Assembly (NCBI RefSeq): GCF_037658235.1
Contig: NZ_JBBJLN010000006.1
Span: 124,001-188,000, forward strand
Source: Yunchengibacter salinarum
Lineage (GTDB): Bacteria > Pseudomonadota > Alphaproteobacteria > Sphingomonadales > Kordiimonadaceae
DNA length: 64,000 bases
Direction: 5' to 3'
Position 1 is the stretch's first letter, and each line of letters starts with the position of its first letter. Under the pieces are notes generated by a model. That model was not told the origin of the DNA, searched no databases, and was given only the letters and a program-made list of their open reading frames with translations. The translations under genes and the position numbers were made by a program. Positions 61,592 to 64,000 of this stretch are shown in pieces.

Positions 61592-62500
61592 TCACCAGCG
61601 CAACCGATGAATCATGCCGTCCGGCCTGACGGTGGCATCGGGGAAATGGCACGCAAAAGCCGCGCCGTCCAGAAAGGCGCGCTTTGCCCGCCCGGTCTGA
61701 TCGAACAGATCAAGGGGGCGCACATCATCCCGGTGCAGACCGCCACAGACCATCAGGCTGCGCATCCCCGCCGCGCGCGCGCCCGCCACGTCGGTTCTCA
61801 GGCTGTCCCCCACCATCAGGACGCGGCCCGGCGCCAGCCCGGTCAGCCCGGCGGCATCCAGGCAGGCCATCAGGGCTTCCGGGCGCGGCTTCCCGAACCA
61901 GAGCGTGGTTCCGCCCATTTCTTCATACAGATCCCCCACCGCCCCGGCGCACAGGATCAGGCGATCCCCTTCATGCACAAGTCGATCCGGGTTGGTGCAC
62001 AGCAGCGGTACGCCCCGCGCACAGGCATCGGCCAGATGGCTGCGGTGGTCCTCCAGCGGCATGGCATCCAGATCGGTGGCGAGAATCACCTCCGCCGCCT
62101 CCATGCTGGACACTTGCTGAATCGGCAGGCCGTCAATGGTGTCCTGATCGCTGTCCGGCCCCATGTGATACAGCCGCGCGCCATGATAGCGTTCCCGTAC
62201 CACATCACGGGCCAGCGCCCCGGACGACAGCACCAGATCGGCCAGCGACGGGTTCAGCCCCATGGCCAGAAGATGATCCCGCACCTGCCAGCGCGGGCGC
62301 GGCGCATTGGTCAGAAACACGGTGGCGATATTGCGCGCACGGGCGGCCTCCAGCGCTTCGGCGGCGCCGGAGGTCAGGCGAATGCCGTCATGCAACACGC
62401 CCCAAAGGTCAGAGATGACCAGATCGGTATTGTCCAGGGCGGATTGCAGGCTGTCGTGCAGTGCAATGGCGCCTTCCGGCGGGTCTGAAGTTTCGGGCAT
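61592..62500 (-). CDS. HAD-superfamily hydrolase, TIGR01459-like
   Basis: A 302-residue phosphatase-like protein. HAD motif I is altered but recognisable: LVISDLWGVLHDG; motif II is VFLTNAPRPRWQV (Thr); the C-terminal motif VLMVGDSLRTDVAGARAAG carries the Mg-binding Asp. The HAD-IIA arrangement matches the TIGR01459 family, which in Alphaproteobacteria commonly accompanies ribF. Here cheYZ separates it from ribF. Substrate unknown. A 7-bp hairpin (62522-62539) lies before its ATG on the minus strand. Confidence 0.85.
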   Translation of the reverse strand: MPETSDPPEGAIALHDSLQSALDNTDLVISDLWGVLHDGIRLTSGAAEALEAARARNIATVFLTNAPRPRWQVRDHLLAMGLNPSLADLVLSSGALARDVVRERYHGARLYHMGPDSDQDTIDGLPIQQVSSMEAAEVILATDLDAMPLEDHRSHLADACARGVPLLCTNPDRLVHEGDRLILCAGAVGDLYEEMGGTTLWFGKPRPEALMACLDAAGLTGLAPGRVLMVGDSLRTDVAGARAAGMRSLMVCGGLHRDDVRPLDLFDQTGRAKRAFLDGAAFACHFPDATVRPDGMIHRLRW

Positions 62501-62590
62501 GATACACTATCCGGCAATGACGGGCGGCGGGTGCCGCCCCGACTGTTGAAAAAGAACTATCCTGCAAAAAGGGGGTGGAACGGAACCGGT

Positions 62591-62606
62591 GGGGGCACAG
62601 GCCCCC
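62591..62606 (-). terminator. possible hairpin after the TipF-like gene
   Basis: GGGGGC (62591-62596) pairs with GCCCCC (62601-62606) around ACAG, immediately beyond the stop at 62609 on the minus strand. No direct T-run follows, so termination is uncertain. Confidence 0.35.
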
Positions 62607-62608
62607 GA

Positions 62609-64000
62609 TCACAGGCCGCGCCCAAGCACCTTGTTCACGGCCCGCGGTTCGCTGAAGAAGTAGCCCTGCGCCAGTTCCACCTCACCGTCAAGCACCTGCT
62701 TGAGATGCGCGTCGGTCTCCAGCCGGGCGGCGATCAGTTCCATGCCATGGCCGCGCAAATGGCCTTTCAGCATGGGAATCTCGCCCGGATTATAGGCGCT
62801 AAGCAAGGCATCCACATCGGGCTTGATGAAGCGGAACCCCTGACGCCCCAGCGCCGCGGCATCCAGATCCATATCGCGCACGCCATCCATGGAGAAATCG
62901 AACCCCTTGCGGGACATGCGGCGAATCTGCTCGCGGATGTCATCGCCCAGCGCGGCATAATCGGCCTGCGAAATTTCAAAGGCCAGCCGACCGACAAATT
63001 CATCATTGGCGATCATGAAATCCACGAACTGGGGGAAAAATTCCTTATCGGTCAGGGAATAGCGCGACAGATTGCAGAAAAAACGGGCCTTCACCTGCCG
63101 CTTGCCCAGCTTGCGCACAAGTTGAATGATTCGGAACAACAGCAGATTGTCCAGCGTTCCCACCAGGCCGCTTTCCTCCGCCACCGCCATATACTGGCGC
63201 GGCAGGGTGATGAAGCCGTCCGCGTCCCGGATGCGGGAAAAACATTCATAGTGCTTGTCGCGCCGCCCCGGCAGTTCCACAATGGGTTGCAGATACAGGT
63301 CGATGCGGTTTTCGCTGAGCGAACTCTTGATCACGGACAGCAGCTTTTCCGGGTCCCGGATCAGGCGGATGGGGGGCATCCCTTCGGGCCGCACCAGGGG
63401 CGGCGTCGCCTGGCTGTCCCCGTGTTCGATCTCGCTGTCCAGATACTCGTCCTCCCGGTCCCGCACCGGCCCGGTGCTTTCGGCTTCGTCATCCTGCACC
63501 ATGGCCGCTTCCTCAGGCGTCAGGGACAATGGTTCGTCACCGGCATCCTCAGCCGACGGCTCTTGCGCCGCCGGGGCACCCCCCGCCCCCATGGCAGGGG
63601 GAGCCGCGGGGGCCGCCGCCTCCCGCTCGGCCAGTTCGGCTTCCTTGCGGCTCACCTGATCCAGCAGCGTTTCCAGCATTTTCAATTCCGCCTTCACATG
63701 ATCGGAATGGGCCAGCCCCTGCTCCTCCATGCGGGCGGTGTGGCGCCGGGTCCGCTCCAGTTCGCCGCGCAGGGCGCGCACCCGTTCTTCCAGCCGGTCC
63801 AGCCGACTTTCCTGATCATGCCCCCGCTGCCGCTCCGCCACCATCAGGGTCAGCCAGACCTGCGCCAGCCAGGTAGCGAGGAAAATCACCGCCCCGCCCA
63901 GCGCCGCGAAATAGGGGTCCGCCCCGCCGAGGCGCGGTGTCAACACGGCCACCGCCAGCCCCACAAGGGCGTAACTGATAATCAACAGGAATTGCACCAA
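62609..64000 (-). CDS. TipF-like membrane EAL protein, possibly cut at the window end
   Basis: About 463 residues in view. Two membrane helices (residues ~1-20 and ~30-52) precede a ~70-residue coiled coil (RLDRLEERVRALRGELERTRRHTARME), a Pro/Ala/Glu-rich linker and an EAL-like domain (residues ~220-460). The EAL motif reads YECFSR and the DDFGTG site is replaced by SMDGVRDMD, so catalysis is unlikely, while FEISQ, FIKPDVD and AQGYFFSEP remain. This plan matches Caulobacter TipF, a c-di-GMP-binding flagellar positioning factor. The first codons are TTG-GTG at the edge, so the true start may lie outside. Proximity to cheYZ supports a motility role. Confidence 0.8.
   Translation of the reverse strand: MVQFLLIISYALVGLAVAVLTPRLGGADPYFAALGGAVIFLATWLAQVWLTLMVAERQRGHDQESRLDRLEERVRALRGELERTRRHTARMEEQGLAHSDHVKAELKMLETLLDQVSRKEAELAEREAAAPAAPPAMGAGGAPAAQEPSAEDAGDEPLSLTPEEAAMVQDDEAESTGPVRDREDEYLDSEIEHGDSQATPPLVRPEGMPPIRLIRDPEKLLSVIKSSLSENRIDLYLQPIVELPGRRDKHYECFSRIRDADGFITLPRQYMAVAEESGLVGTLDNLLLFRIIQLVRKLGKRQVKARFFCNLSRYSLTDKEFFPQFVDFMIANDEFVGRLAFEISQADYAALGDDIREQIRRMSRKGFDFSMDGVRDMDLDAAALGRQGFRFIKPDVDALLSAYNPGEIPMLKGHLRGHGMELIAARLETDAHLKQVLDGEVELAQGYFFSEPRAVNKVLGRGL

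Overview
The window is a strongly GC-rich bacterial chromosome segment, densely coded, with most codons ending in G or C. The best reading is an alphaproteobacterium. Evidence for this is the housekeeping string HAD hydrolase (TIGR01459-like) / ribF / ileS / lspA / DUF3035 / mutL, a MutL carrying its own endonuclease motif, an alphaproteobacterial-style CheY-CheZ pair, and a TipF-like degenerate EAL protein. I cannot name the species. No tRNA, rRNA, CRISPR array, transposase or integrase was recognised.

Positions 1-20700 are a surface-polysaccharide region. It holds dTDP-L-rhamnose synthesis (rfbB partial, rfbD, rfbA), two large glycosyltransferases (one with three tandem N-terminal super-repeats, a GT4-like domain and a GT2 domain), and four sulfotransferase-type genes, one fused to a glycosyltransferase and one carrying two sulfotransferase domains. 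It also holds an unrecognised protein with an internal duplication, a WbqC-family protein and a Wzx-type flippase coupled to a 61-residue membrane protein. Together they suggest a rhamnose-containing, sulfated glycan. From 20700 to 25500 lie a PepSY membrane protein, two glutathione S-transferases, an orphan periplasmic binding protein and a PAS-EAL protein.

Positions 25580-35240 are a complete reductive pyrimidine catabolic operon: preT, preA, a beta-alanine-type transaminase, mmsA-type dehydrogenase, beta-ureidopropionase, an NCS1 transporter and dihydropyrimidinase. It is preceded by half-sites resembling the RutR operator and ends in a clear hairpin. Next come an orphan histidine kinase, a lipoprotein, phaB, and a divergent pair of a GH65 enzyme and a sodium:solute symporter around a perfect 16-bp LacI-type palindrome that could overlap both -35 boxes. 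Then follow a small membrane protein, tadA, an rsuA/rluB pseudouridine synthase, rsmD and a hybrid kinase.

Positions 48350-59600 run on the minus strand: ribF, two degenerate receiver proteins, a second orphan binding protein, ileS, lspA, a DUF3035 lipoprotein, mutL and a secreted GH32 fructanase. The window closes with cheY-cheZ on the plus strand, the HAD hydrolase and the TipF-like protein. The cheYZ pair and the receiver/binding-protein genes look like insertions into a conserved ribF-ileS block.

The most unusual non-coding feature is a ~110-bp multi-hairpin repeat. It occurs three times in tandem at 18087-18413 and twice, inverted, at 43401-43622. Both loci lie in gaps between converging genes, and the copies differ by compensatory and G-U-preserving changes.
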